Assembly: GCF_000176235.1 (NCBI RefSeq)
Contig: NZ_ACZV01000004.1
Location: 620,001 to 684,000, forward strand
Origin: Vibrio orientalis CIP 102891 = ATCC 33934
Lineage (GTDB): Bacteria; Pseudomonadota; Gammaproteobacteria; Enterobacterales; Vibrionaceae
Direction: 5' to 3'
Length of the DNA stretch: 64,000 nt
The position numbers were made by a program, and so were the translations under genes. This document shows, in pieces, positions 55,945 to 64,000 of this stretch (position 1 is its first letter; the number at the start of each line of letters is the position of its first letter). The notes under the pieces are model-generated. The model saw only the letters and a list, made by a program, of their open reading frames with translations, made no database searches and was not told where the DNA came from.

Positions 55945-55962
55945 TGGTAAATTATCCGTACA
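55945..55962. promoter_or_regulatory. candidate weak TyrR box
   Basis: TGGTAA-ATTATC-CGTACA matches four of six bases in each arm. It starts 22 bases after the strong box, the spacing seen for strong/weak box pairs in E. coli tyrP. Confidence 0.5.
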
Positions 55963-56089
55963 TTTCACTTGAAATCATCCCCTTCATCTTGAATAATGCC
56001 GTTACAGATAGTTATTTCGTCCAATAACAAAGCTGTAAGCGGGCTAAATGACTAAACCTTCACCACAATAACGTAAAGAAATATATACA

Positions 56090-57292
56090 ATGGATAAATC
56101 AAAGGTATTGGGTAGTACTTTGATCATCGCTGGTACTACTATTGGTGCTGGTATGTTGGCGCTACCACTCGCTTCAGCTGGAATTGGGTTCACAACATCA
56201 CTTATCATTATGATCGCGCTTTGGTCATTAATGGCTTACACCGCACTGCTAATGATTGAAATACATCAACACGCTGAGCAGGATGCTACCCTTCACACCT
56301 TAGCAAATAAATTTTTGGGTAAAAAAGGCAAATGGGTAGCAAGCTTCGCCATGATGTTCTTGTTCTACGCATTGTGTGCCGCGTACATTGCTGGTGGTGG
56401 TTCGCAGTTCGCTGATCGTATTTCTGGCTTTACCGGAATCGAGGTTTCCAACACCACATCAACCCTACTGTTCACGTTTATCGTTGCTGCTGTCGTTACA
56501 GTCGGTACATCAACGGTCGATAAGGTAAACCGCGTGCTTTTCTTAGTTAAGATTGTTGCGATGGCGATGGTACTGACCTTCTTAGCGCCTAACGTCACCG
56601 AATCATACTTACTGAGCATGCCTGTCGAGCAAGGGCTAGTGATTGCTGCCATTCCGGTTATTTTTACTTCATTTGGTTTTCACGGCAGTATCCCGGCGAT
56701 TGTTAACTACCTAGATGGACATACTCCGTCGCTGCGTAAAGCCATTCTGATTGGTTCAGCAATTCCACTGATCATCTACGTATTTTGGCAGTTGGTAACG
56801 CTAGGCGTAGTCAATCAATCTACTCTGTTAGATAACCAAGGGTTAAGCGCGCTTATTTCAACGCTTGCGACAACGGTTCATAAATCAAACTTAGGCCAAA
56901 CTATTGGTGTATTCGCTGACCTTGCGCTCCTTACCTCTTTCTTAGGTGTAAGTTTAGGTCTGTTTGAGTTCTTGGGTGATAGCCTTAAAAAGCAAGGTAA
57001 AGGTAACTCTCGCGTACTTGTAGGCGCTGTTACCTTCTTGCCACCAATGGGTTTCGCTTTGTTCTACCCACAAGGCTTTATCATGGCGTTAGGTTACGCG
57101 GCAATTGCCCTAGTTGTTTTAGCTATCTTCCTACCAATTCTAATGGTGAAGAAAGTGCGTGCTCAATCTGAACAAAACCACTACCAAGTGATTGGCGGCA
57201 ATCTTGGACTCGCCGTGACTAGCACAGTCGGTGTATGTATTGTTGGCGCGCAGTTACTTATCACTATGGGTGTGTTGCCTGCTCTAGGTTGA
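56090..57292 (+). CDS. tyrP: aromatic amino acid permease (TyrP/Mtr family)
   Basis: The 400-residue protein has eleven or so hydrophobic helices. It has the HAAAP family start STLIIAGTTIGAGMLALPLASAG, and IPVIFTSFGFHGSIPAIVNYL in the middle, typical of TyrP, Mtr and TnaB. The strong TyrR box upstream favours a tyrosine or phenylalanine permease over tryptophan. The ribosome site before the ATG is weak (AAAGAAA). A terminator follows. Confidence 0.88.
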   Translation: MDKSKVLGSTLIIAGTTIGAGMLALPLASAGIGFTTSLIIMIALWSLMAYTALLMIEIHQHAEQDATLHTLANKFLGKKGKWVASFAMMFLFYALCAAYIAGGGSQFADRISGFTGIEVSNTTSTLLFTFIVAAVVTVGTSTVDKVNRVLFLVKIVAMAMVLTFLAPNVTESYLLSMPVEQGLVIAAIPVIFTSFGFHGSIPAIVNYLDGHTPSLRKAILIGSAIPLIIYVFWQLVTLGVVNQSTLLDNQGLSALISTLATTVHKSNLGQTIGVFADLALLTSFLGVSLGLFEFLGDSLKKQGKGNSRVLVGAVTFLPPMGFALFYPQGFIMALGYAAIALVVLAIFLPILMVKKVRAQSEQNHYQVIGGNLGLAVTSTVGVCIVGAQLLITMGVLPALG

Positions 57293-57320
57293 TAACTTTC
57301 CCCAACATAAAATAATCAAT

Positions 57321-57349
57321 AAAAACGGCGTCTTTAAGGCGCCGTTTTT
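57321..57349. terminator. intrinsic terminator after tyrP
   Basis: AAAAACGGCG and CGCCGTTTTT pair around a nine-base loop. Confidence 0.9.
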
Positions 57350-57454
57350 GATCGTTTTGTAAATTAATCGACTAAAACTTCACATACGGTGCAATTTTTC
57401 TTTTTAAGATCCGTTCTTATTACTCAATACCGATACATAATCGATGAGGTTGAT

Positions 57455-58591
57455 ATGAAAACGAAGTTTAAGTTTGCCTTCTCAGCTATTGCTGCCATCG
57501 CTGTCCTTGCCTCTTTTGTAGGCAATGCAGATAGTGATATGACGAAAACAAAAACTTCAAAGGGATATGAAGTCGCAACGCTCGCGGGTGGTTGTTTTTG
57601 GTGCACGGAATCGGACCTTGAAAAGTTGCCTGGTGTTTTAGACGTAGTATCAGGCTATGCAGGTGGAAATGTTGAGAACCCAACCTATAAACAGGTGTCA
57701 TCGGGTAAAACCGGCCACATAGAAGTTATTGAAGTAAAGTATGACCCTAAAGCGGTGAACTATGAGCAGGTACTCGATCAGTTTTTCCGCCACATTGACC
57801 CGACTGACGATCAAGGTTCTTTTGTTGATAGAGGTCGCCACTATCGCCCTGCTATCTTCTACCATACTGACCAACAAAAGCAGATTTCTGAGACCTTCAT
57901 GGCCGAAATCGATGCGCTCGGTATCTATAAAAAGCCGCTCAAAACGGAGCTAATCAAATTCACTAAGTTTTGGCCTGCCGAAGACTACCATCAGGACTAC
58001 TACAAGCGAAATAAAGTCCGTTACAACTACTACCGTTATGCGTCTGGCCGTGACCAATACTTAGATGACATCTTCGGTGATGAGCGTGAAGACAATCCGG
58101 TCACTCTACGCCAATTGATTGATGAGAAGAACGCGGTTTCAAACATTAAGAACTACAGCAAACCGTCTGATAAAGAGATCAAAGCAAACTTGACTGACCT
58201 TCAATATTACGTGACGCAAGAAGAAGGCACCGAACGTGCATTCAACAACGAATATTGGGACAACAAAGAGCACGGTATCTACGTTGATATCGTAACTGGT
58301 GAACCTTTGTTTTCTTCAACTGACAAGTATAAGTCTGGTACAGGTTGGCCAAGCTTCACCAAGCCAATCAATGAAGGTTACATTGTCACTAAAACCGATT
58401 ACCACCTACTTTACCCACGTACCGAAGTAAGAAGCCGATTTGCCGACTCTCACCTTGGGCACGTATTTAAAGATGGTCCTGCACCAACGGGCCTGCGCTA
58501 CTGTATGAACTCCGCCGCGATGCGATTCATCCCCGTCGATGAGTTAGAAAAACAAGGTTACGGCGAGTATCTATACCTATTCGACAGTTAA
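57455..58591 (+). CDS. msrAB: exported methionine sulfoxide reductase MsrA-MsrB fusion
   Basis: The enzyme repairs oxidised methionine (both S and R forms) in proteins. The ATG at 57455 has GAGG upstream and gives 378 residues; the frame from 57389 only adds an unlikely extension. A signal-like helix ([15 protein letters not shown]) at about residues 9-24 suggests a periplasmic location. The MsrA domain has GGCFWC (Cys47, Cys50) and the MsrB domain ends with Cys350 in RYCMNSAAM. Fused A and B domains are known in several bacteria. It is convergent with the lux operon and separated by two terminators. Confidence 0.93.
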   Translation: MKTKFKFAFSAIAAIAVLASFVGNADSDMTKTKTSKGYEVATLAGGCFWCTESDLEKLPGVLDVVSGYAGGNVENPTYKQVSSGKTGHIEVIEVKYDPKAVNYEQVLDQFFRHIDPTDDQGSFVDRGRHYRPAIFYHTDQQKQISETFMAEIDALGIYKKPLKTELIKFTKFWPAEDYHQDYYKRNKVRYNYYRYASGRDQYLDDIFGDEREDNPVTLRQLIDEKNAVSNIKNYSKPSDKEIKANLTDLQYYVTQEEGTERAFNNEYWDNKEHGIYVDIVTGEPLFSSTDKYKSGTGWPSFTKPINEGYIVTKTDYHLLYPRTEVRSRFADSHLGHVFKDGPAPTGLRYCMNSAAMRFIPVDELEKQGYGEYLYLFDS

Positions 58592-58611
58592 TCCATCCAA
58601 CACGTCGATAC

Positions 58612-58646
58612 AAAAAGGGCAACCTCAGTTAGAGGTTGCCCTTTTT
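58612..58646 (+). terminator. intrinsic terminator after msrAB
   Basis: AAAAAGGGCAACCTC and GAGGTTGCCCTTTTT pair perfectly around AGTTA. Confidence 0.93.
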
Positions 58647-58802
58647 ATTTGCATTGACTAGCCGTTATTTTGCTAGCAGGTAGCGCAACTCTGACCATCA
58701 AACATGCTATTCACATCATACTGTGATTTGTTTAAGGCACTATTCTAATCATTGCTTTACAGTTGGGAACCGGAAAAAGCGGTTTCACTTGGCTGAGCAC
58801 AT

Positions 58803-58825
58803 AAAAAACCGCCCGATGAGGGCGG
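58803..58825 (-). terminator. intrinsic terminator of the lux operon
   Basis: On the minus strand CCGCCC and GGGCGG pair around TCATC and are followed by six T residues. It lies 43 bases after the luxH stop. Confidence 0.88.
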
Positions 58826-58867
58826 AAAGTCAGCTAGGCGACTGAACAAACAAAGCAACTTTAAATA

Positions 58868-59560
58868 CTAAGACCAACTCACTTCACACACTAAGCTACT
58901 CTCATATTCATTTTTCAGGTCGATGCCCGTTCGATAATCGACGATATCTTCAATAGTGAGTACTGTCATTCCATGACGCCGTGCAAACTCAACGGTCTCT
59001 GGCAGTTTCGCCATGGTTCCGTCAGGGTTAGTCAGTTCGCAAAGGATCCCTGATGGGACTAAGTTTGCTAGATACATCAAATCGATCGTACCTTCGGTAT
59101 GACCTCGACGGGCCAACACGCCATTTGTTTTCGCAATCAGTGGAAAAACATGGCCTGGTCTTGCTAAATCTTCTGGTTGAGCATCAAAACAAGTGGCCGT
59201 TTTGACCGTTGTCACGCGATCTTTCGCAGAGACCCCTGTCGTCACCCCTTCTTTCGCTTCAATCGAAACCGTAAAAGCGGTCTGGTTTTTACTGCAATTA
59301 TCTTTCACCATAGGAGGAAGCTCCAACCAATTGGCGCGTTCTTCCGTTAAGCACAAACACACGATGCCACAGCATTCACGAATCATGAGTGCCATTTGCG
59401 CTTCGGTAAGATGCTGTGCAGAGAAAATAAGGTCGCCTTCGTTCTCACGCTCCTCATCATCCATTAATAGAACGCCAAGGCCATTTTGTAGAGCTTCAAT
59501 CGCTCTTTCTACTCTTTGTAGTGGAGTGCCAAACTCATCTAGTAGTGACGTTGAGCTCAT
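58868..59560 (-). CDS. luxH: LuxH, lux-operon 3,4-dihydroxy-2-butanone 4-phosphate synthase
   Basis: LuxH is a RibB-type enzyme that makes the four-carbon precursor of riboflavin, and so supports FMN supply for luciferase. The ATG at 59560, with AAGGAAAAG upstream, gives 230 residues, the usual luxH length; a longer frame to 59722 would read into luxG. It has [23 protein letters not shown] and [12 protein letters not shown], all RibB signatures. It follows luxG by 22 bases, is last in the operon, and is followed by a terminator. Confidence 0.93.
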   Translation of the reverse strand: MSSTSLLDEFGTPLQRVERAIEALQNGLGVLLMDDEERENEGDLIFSAQHLTEAQMALMIRECCGIVCLCLTEERANWLELPPMVKDNCSKNQTAFTVSIEAKEGVTTGVSAKDRVTTVKTATCFDAQPEDLARPGHVFPLIAKTNGVLARRGHTEGTIDLMYLANLVPSGILCELTNPDGTMAKLPETVEFARRHGMTVLTIEDIVDYRTGIDLKNEYESSLVCEVSWS

Positions 59561-59582
59561 AGTTTCTTTTCCTTCATACTGA

Positions 59583-60284
59583 TTACAAATAAGCGAACGC
59601 ATCCGCATAAAGTTGCTCCGGTTCTGCCCCTCTTTTGTCACAGAACCAATCACGAGCCACTTCAACCATCTTGCGAGGACCACACAAGTAGATATCGAAT
59701 TCAGATAAGTTACGGAAATCACTCATCACACACTCCAACACCTTTCCTTGCTTAGCGTATTGCGGACAAGTTGATATTTCGGTGACTGGCACATAACTAA
59801 CGTTTTTATTTTCAAGCGCAATATCCACCAGCTCGTCATGCACATACAGATTGTCCATATCCTTGGCACCCCAATAGATGTAAATTGGCTGGGTAAACCC
59901 TTGCTCTAAGCTATTTTTCAAAATACTTAGGGTGTAAGACATTCCTGTCCCGCCTGCGACCAATAACAAAGGTTTGACACTCTCATCACGCAGCCAAGCC
60001 TCGCCTCGTGCTTCGCTCACTTCAACCATATTGCCGCAGACCCAAGAATTGGAGAGTTCTTCCATCACAAGCGTGTTTTTCTTGCTGATATCAGAGCCAC
60101 CAATATGGAGTTCTAAGAACGAACCGTTAGAAGGACATGAAGCAATAGAAAACGGTAAACAGCCAGAGCTTAAGCTGACGTTAATGTACTGCCCTGCCTT
60201 AAATTCAAAAGGCTGATCCGGCTTGAGTAACACTCGGAATATCAAGTCACTTAACGGCTCAATTTTTTCTATCGTACATAACAT
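59583..60284 (-). CDS. luxG: LuxG, FMN reductase of the lux operon
   Basis: LuxG reduces FMN with NADH for the luciferase. The 233-residue ferredoxin-reductase-like protein has a flavin-binding half ([18 protein letters not shown]) and an NAD-binding half with [23 protein letters not shown] and YLCGPRKMV. Its ATG lies one base after the luxE TGA. The AGAGG ribosome site lies inside the end of luxE, so translation is probably coupled. Confidence 0.95.
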   Translation of the reverse strand: MLCTIEKIEPLSDLIFRVLLKPDQPFEFKAGQYINVSLSSGCLPFSIASCPSNGSFLELHIGGSDISKKNTLVMEELSNSWVCGNMVEVSEARGEAWLRDESVKPLLLVAGGTGMSYTLSILKNSLEQGFTQPIYIYWGAKDMDNLYVHDELVDIALENKNVSYVPVTEISTCPQYAKQGKVLECVMSDFRNLSEFDIYLCGPRKMVEVARDWFCDKRGAEPEQLYADAFAYL

Positions 60285-60285
60285 T

Positions 60286-61422
60286 TCAATTGCCTCTTTC
60301 GTTCTTAGCTTTAAATGCTTGAGACATACTTAGGGCACACCCCTTAACACCTCGCGTCTTAACTCTTCTAACGATCTCAACGGTGGTTCCCGGGCGATCG
60401 CCTTCTTCTTCTCGCACGATGCCAATGTCATCAGTCACTAGAAAACAGGGATAGCTGACCGCCGAGGCATCCATATAGCTCATCAGTCCCGTCTGGCCAT
60501 GCGGAAGTGGCTTTAATGTTTTAGGATCCAGAGCTCTTGCAAAGACCCACGGCGGTACACGCTTTTTGTGTTCTGTATCTTCAAAAAAGCAGGTGTTCAG
60601 TTCAACTTGATTAAAGGTGTCTCGAATCTGCTCCGCGCTTTCTAAGGCAAAAGTCTCACACAGAAGTTGGTTGAACTCGTCTCTATCGAGCGATTGATCC
60701 TGATGCTTTTTCCAGCCACCACCAGTGATGATGTAAAGATCGCGACCACCATTGAAAGTTCGACCATGCTCGCGCATGAAGCAGCACAATAAATAGATAA
60801 AATATGGAGGGCCGATAAGACAAATGGTTTTACCGGACTGTTTAATACGATTCATATTGGCTATTGTCGCCTCAAAATCGATCTCATCCTCAGTAACAGT
60901 AAATGCGGTCGGGTAAAGGAGCTCGACTAAGCTCATGACGTACTTGAACCAAATATTGTTAGCATTAAAGCGGTCAGGGCCTAAGTTCACCAACTCCATC
61001 TGATGATCAAACCAATCACCTACGTAATTCATACCGAAATTTACTGAACCAAGTAGTCGCTCAATACTCAGTCTATCTCGTGCGACAATACTTTTGATGC
61101 CACTAGTACCACTACTAGTAAAGCGATTCTCTACCTCTTCATCGCCAAGTGTTAATAGGGTTTTCAACTTAAAAATAGAAGTAGGGAAAACGGGGATATC
61201 GTTGAGATCTTCCACCTCCTCCTCGACTCCCAGCCTCTGGCAGAACTGACGATAGTCATCATTATTGTGGTAATGGTATTGATATGCACCTTTAACAAGG
61301 CGAGATGTCAGCTGTTTTTGTTCCTGCAATGACCATTTCTGAGGAGCTCCCATGAAAATCAGGTCATCGATTTCTGTGCTCGCTGCGATATTTTCCTGCT
61401 TAACCGCTGAAAGTACGTCCAT
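60286..61422 (-). CDS. luxE: LuxE, acyl-protein synthetase of the fatty acid reductase complex
   Basis: LuxE activates myristic acid with ATP and passes the acyl group to LuxC. The 378-residue protein shows the LuxE pattern FTSSGTSGIKSIVARD and ICLIGPPYFIYLL. The acyl-carrying Cys is near the C-terminus, in RGVKGCALSMSQ, at about residue 364. The length equals V. harveyi LuxE from memory. It is preceded by an 84-base gap after luxB that contains a strong hairpin. Confidence 0.95.
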   Translation of the reverse strand: MDVLSAVKQENIAASTEIDDLIFMGAPQKWSLQEQKQLTSRLVKGAYQYHYHNNDDYRQFCQRLGVEEEVEDLNDIPVFPTSIFKLKTLLTLGDEEVENRFTSSGTSGIKSIVARDRLSIERLLGSVNFGMNYVGDWFDHQMELVNLGPDRFNANNIWFKYVMSLVELLYPTAFTVTEDEIDFEATIANMNRIKQSGKTICLIGPPYFIYLLCCFMREHGRTFNGGRDLYIITGGGWKKHQDQSLDRDEFNQLLCETFALESAEQIRDTFNQVELNTCFFEDTEHKKRVPPWVFARALDPKTLKPLPHGQTGLMSYMDASAVSYPCFLVTDDIGIVREEEGDRPGTTVEIVRRVKTRGVKGCALSMSQAFKAKNERGN

Positions 61423-61470
61423 ATAATGCCTCTATTAGTTAGCGCTATCGCGCGAAAAGAATGGTGATAT

Positions 61471-61490
61471 AAGGGGCATCACTGCCCCTT
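61471..61490 (-). repeat. perfect hairpin between luxB and luxE
   Basis: AAGGGGCA and TGCCCCTT pair perfectly around a four-base loop. On the minus strand TTATATC follows, too few T residues for a strong terminator. It may mark mRNA processing or partial termination inside the lux operon. Confidence 0.6.
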
Positions 61491-61506
61491 CCGCATTAGT
61501 TAAACG

Positions 61507-62481
61507 TTACGAGTGGTATTTGATGATGTTGGCGTTTACCACGTCGATAACCGCTCTTTGCTGCGCTTTATCTTCCATCGACTCAAAAGACATCAATAGA
61601 TCCGCGGCACCACAGCACTCAATCGCAACTCGCGCTGCCTGTGTACACTCTTCATAGGTACCGATGGCATTTTCTGACAACAGCTCTGCCATTTTTTGCT
61701 CAAAGTCAGTGTTTGGGTAAGATTCACGGACAAACTCTTCCAAATACGCGCGTGCTTCTACTCTTGCTACTTCACCATCAACATTTTGGTTGATCAATAA
61801 TGTGAGCTTGTGTCGCACCTGGCTAACATCAACACCATGCGCCTGAGCAACTTCGTGGTACAAACCGGCGTATTCTTTTCTTTGCGCATTCGAGTCATCC
61901 CATTTAAACACGAGTGGAAGCCCTAGCTTAGCCGCCCATTCCACCACTGCTTTGCTCGTCGCATTCACAAATTGCGCAGGACCACCTTCAGTGTACGCGT
62001 GTGGGTTAACGGAGATTTTAGGAAAACTATAAAAATCATTGTTTGGATGGCAGTACCCAGTAGTGAATGCATCATTGATGATCTTGTGACACTCACTGAA
62101 CAGCTGAAACTGAGAATCCGTTGGTCGGTTAAAGAAGCGCATATCTGCACTCTTTTCACAGTCACTAAAGCCGAAGATAAAACGGCCTTCACTCATTTGG
62201 TCGAGTAGACACGCTTCTTCCGCCACTCGCACTGGGTGGTGCGTGGTAATGACGTGATTCAACGAAGCCACTTTGGCGTTCTTTGTCATACCAAGTAAAA
62301 AACCAGCCACTGTTAATGGGGCACCAACGACACCATTGTTAGAGAAGTGGTTTTCGTAAACGGCCAACGTGTCAAACTTCAACTGGTCTACGTAATGTGC
62401 CGTATCCAACATTTCTTCGATGACTTGATCAGAAGAACGCTTTGAATTCATAAAATTGAGGAAGAATAATCCAAATTTCAT
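61507..62481 (-). CDS. luxB: luciferase beta subunit
   Basis: LuxB pairs with LuxA to form bacterial luciferase and stabilises the active site. The 324-residue protein starts MKFGLFFLNFMNSKRSSDQV, the canonical LuxB N-terminus, and ends AVIDVVNANIIKYHS. It matches V. harveyi LuxB closely by eye with scattered substitutions. AAAGGAAAGAG precedes the ATG. It follows luxA by 26 bases. Confidence 0.98.
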   Translation of the reverse strand: MKFGLFFLNFMNSKRSSDQVIEEMLDTAHYVDQLKFDTLAVYENHFSNNGVVGAPLTVAGFLLGMTKNAKVASLNHVITTHHPVRVAEEACLLDQMSEGRFIFGFSDCEKSADMRFFNRPTDSQFQLFSECHKIINDAFTTGYCHPNNDFYSFPKISVNPHAYTEGGPAQFVNATSKAVVEWAAKLGLPLVFKWDDSNAQRKEYAGLYHEVAQAHGVDVSQVRHKLTLLINQNVDGEVARVEARAYLEEFVRESYPNTDFEQKMAELLSENAIGTYEECTQAARVAIECCGAADLLMSFESMEDKAQQRAVIDVVNANIIKYHS

Positions 62482-62507
62482 TTCTCTTTCCTTTTAGAAA
62501 ATATTAA

Positions 62508-63575
62508 TTACTGTTTTTCTTTGAGATATGGCATCACATCGGACTGGAATAGTTTCATAGATGCGATAATTTCTTCTTCAGAACCGTTTGCTTCAAAACC
62601 ACAACAAATATTGTTAACACCTGTCGCATCAATATCTTGCTGGATAATCGCGATACACTCTTCAGGCGTCCCTACTGGGTTGATTTCGTAGCTGTAATCA
62701 ATTCGGCGATTGGTGTCTTTATGGCCTTTCAACACAAAATCACGCCATTGACCTTTATTGAAGTCGTAACCTTTTGTTTGGTTAGAGTCGTCAAAAATCT
62801 TGGTGGCATTCACATATGAGTCGTACCAATGCCCCAAAAAGTTACGGCAAATTTCTTTGGCTTTATTTGAGTCATGGTCGACGGAGGTGATGTAAGACAA
62901 ACAGTGGTCAATCTTAGTGACATCGTAGCCATGTTCAGTCGCGACTTCGTTGTAAAGATCAAGCTGCGCTTTCTTCTCGTGAGTGTTGATGATCCAGCTT
63001 AGAATCATTGGAAGGCCACGCTCTGCTGCCCATTCTGTCGTTGATGCTGACTCCGCGACCACGTAAACCGGAGCTCCGCCCTGTGTGTAAGCCGATGGAT
63101 TCAGCTGGATTTTCGGAAACTTAATATGTTCGTTATCCGCCGCGATATAGCCTTCGTTGAAGCCTTCTTTCATCAAGTCATACCAACAGTCCATTAAGGC
63201 TCGACTGTTATCCATGTCTGTACCGAAGACACGGAAATCTTTGTCGTACAAACCGCGACAAATACCAAAACGGAATCGTCCTTTCGACATTTGATCCAAT
63301 AGGTTTACGTCTTCTGCTTGTCGAACCGGATGGGCAGTAGGCAATACAATGGCTGCTGTGCCAACATTGAGCGTTTCTGTCGCACCTAGTAGGTGTGCAG
63401 CGGCCACATAAGGATTGCCTAATAACCCAAATTCAGTAAAGTGGTGCTCTAGTAACCAAACAGTGTCGAAACCACAACCTTCAGACGCTTTGCCCAGGTT
63501 AACCAATCGCTTCATCACTTCGGTCTGAGATAGCTCAGGTGGCTGATAAGTGAGAAGGAAGTTTCCAAATTTCAT
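62508..63575 (-). CDS. luxA: luciferase alpha subunit
   Basis: LuxA carries the active site that oxidises FMNH2 and a long-chain aldehyde to emit blue-green light. The 355-residue protein has His44 and His45 (LEHHFTE), Cys106 (FGICRG) and a mobile-loop region around residues 262-290, all as in V. harveyi LuxA. Only a handful of positions seem to differ from the V. harveyi protein as I remember it. GGAAAT lies upstream. Confidence 0.98.
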   Translation of the reverse strand: MKFGNFLLTYQPPELSQTEVMKRLVNLGKASEGCGFDTVWLLEHHFTEFGLLGNPYVAAAHLLGATETLNVGTAAIVLPTAHPVRQAEDVNLLDQMSKGRFRFGICRGLYDKDFRVFGTDMDNSRALMDCWYDLMKEGFNEGYIAADNEHIKFPKIQLNPSAYTQGGAPVYVVAESASTTEWAAERGLPMILSWIINTHEKKAQLDLYNEVATEHGYDVTKIDHCLSYITSVDHDSNKAKEICRNFLGHWYDSYVNATKIFDDSNQTKGYDFNKGQWRDFVLKGHKDTNRRIDYSYEINPVGTPEECIAIIQQDIDATGVNNICCGFEANGSEEEIIASMKLFQSDVMPYLKEKQ

Positions 63576-63609
63576 AACATTTCCTTATTTGTTGGTATTG
63601 CGATAAGAC

Positions 63610-64000
63610 CTAAGCCATTTCTGGCGCACGGCTTTCAATTTCCGCTTTCAAGCGACGTTCATTCACAGTGGCGGTGGTGAGTTGTTCAAAATCTGGCTCG
63701 ATAAAGTCAACGTCGATTTCTAAGCTACCTCCATCCATTGCGATGGCGGCTTTGGTAACGGATTGGTAGAAATTGCGTAGCACAACCAAGTTTTCACCCA
63801 AGTCATGAGAGCTCCCAAGCAAGGAGTAGAGCTTGCAATTTCCACTGCGGATATGCGCTAACATGTCATAGACTTCTTCTTGCTTAACCCAGTCATCGTT
63901 GTTAGCGGTAAAGGCGATTAAAGGAACCGAGGTATTGACTACTTTGTCGAGAGTGGAATCAAAGGTATCCCAATGGTGCTCGAAGCAGTCGCGAACGAAC
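63610..64000 (-). CDS. luxD: LuxD acyltransferase, C-terminal part (cut by the window end)
   Basis: LuxD is a thioesterase that releases myristic acid for the LuxC/LuxE complex. About 129 residues are in the window, and the frame stays open to position 64000. The visible catalytic residues are the Asp in ANNDDWVKQEE and the His in GSSHDLGEN, equal to Asp211 and His241 of V. harveyi LuxD. The active Ser lies beyond the window. It ends ESRAPEMA, close to the V. harveyi end. luxC should follow upstream, to the right. Confidence 0.95.
   Translation of the reverse strand, partial: FVRDCFEHHWDTFDSTLDKVVNTSVPLIAFTANNDDWVKQEEVYDMLAHIRSGNCKLYSLLGSSHDLGENLVVLRNFYQSVTKAAIAMDGGSLEIDVDFIEPDFEQLTTATVNERRLKAEIESRAPEMA

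Larger units (their letters stand above)
55744..56089. other. intergenic region with the permease control sites
   Basis: No gene is seen. Besides the TyrR boxes it holds a perfect palindrome GTAAACGTTTAC at 55890-55901, whose role is unknown. The promoter of the 39-residue gene must also lie here, on the minus strand. Confidence 0.4.

Noticed and set aside
59193..59582. A 129-residue plus-strand frame over luxH.
   Set aside because: It is antisense to a certain RibB-type gene and low in complexity (many Ser).
1..64000. CRISPR arrays, insertion sequences, tRNA or rRNA genes.
   Set aside because: No regularly spaced repeats, transposase frames or tRNA/rRNA-like sequences were seen on reading.

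Overview
This window looks like part of chromosome II of a luminous marine Vibrio of the Harveyi clade. The strongest evidence is the right edge. Read on the minus strand it carries luxD (cut by the window end), luxA, luxB, luxE, luxG and a ribB-type luxH, which is the Vibrio harveyi lux order. LuxA shows the family's His44, His45 and Cys106. From memory, the D, A, B and E proteins are near-identical to V. harveyi. Further support comes from the vxrABCDE-pntAB block, the fru cluster and modABC, which I recall from chromosome II of V. cholerae, although no comparison was run. I saw no rRNA, tRNA, insertion sequence, prophage or CRISPR array.

Layout from left to right. Positions 1-2110 hold two integron gene cassettes with VCR-like attC sites: a YaaC-like protein and a two-helix membrane protein. 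No integrase gene is in the window, although it would be expected on the promoter-proximal (right) side. Positions 2.2-3.1 kb hold a possible tiny secreted basic protein and a small exported protein. From 3.5 to 11.1 kb is the Vxr envelope-stress regulon core (vxrA kinase, vxrB regulator, vxrC, the vxrD barrel and a yoaH/vxrE small protein), then pntAB. From 11.4 to 16.2 kb are a HlyU-family protein, a ComFB-like protein, two diguanylate cyclases, an outer-membrane barrel and a DUF3069 protein. From 16.2 to 20.2 kb, cobQ and modABC form one tight operon. From 20.4 to 26.7 kb are a YgiW-type OB-fold protein, a small barrel protein, the Cra regulator and the fruBKA operon, with three Cra operators between cra and fruB.

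From 26.8 to 42.6 kb are a membrane PAS-GGDEF cyclase, a large GH18 chitodextrinase, a YqhC/YqhD-type regulator and aldehyde reductase pair, a YhhN protein, a TorS/TorT sensor pair with mgsA behind torT, a small zinc-ribbon protein, HAD phosphatases and CreA. From 42.7 to 55.5 kb are gsk, a YqaB-type phosphatase, a chemoreceptor, an RND efflux pair, a fatty acyl desaturase, acetyltransferases, a DEAD-box helicase and acpH. From 55.6 to 58.6 kb are a 39-residue protein, a TyrR-box-controlled aromatic amino acid permease and an exported MsrA-MsrB fusion. The lux operon fills the rest and ends at its own terminator.

The genes fit a coastal, chitin-associated life: chitin breakdown, fructose uptake under Cra, cyclic-di-GMP signalling, TMAO sensing, aldehyde and methylglyoxal metabolism, envelope stress control and bioluminescence. 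The least explained parts are the integrase-less cassettes at the left edge, the small proteins, and a terminator hairpin that contains the ribosome binding site of the last vxr gene.
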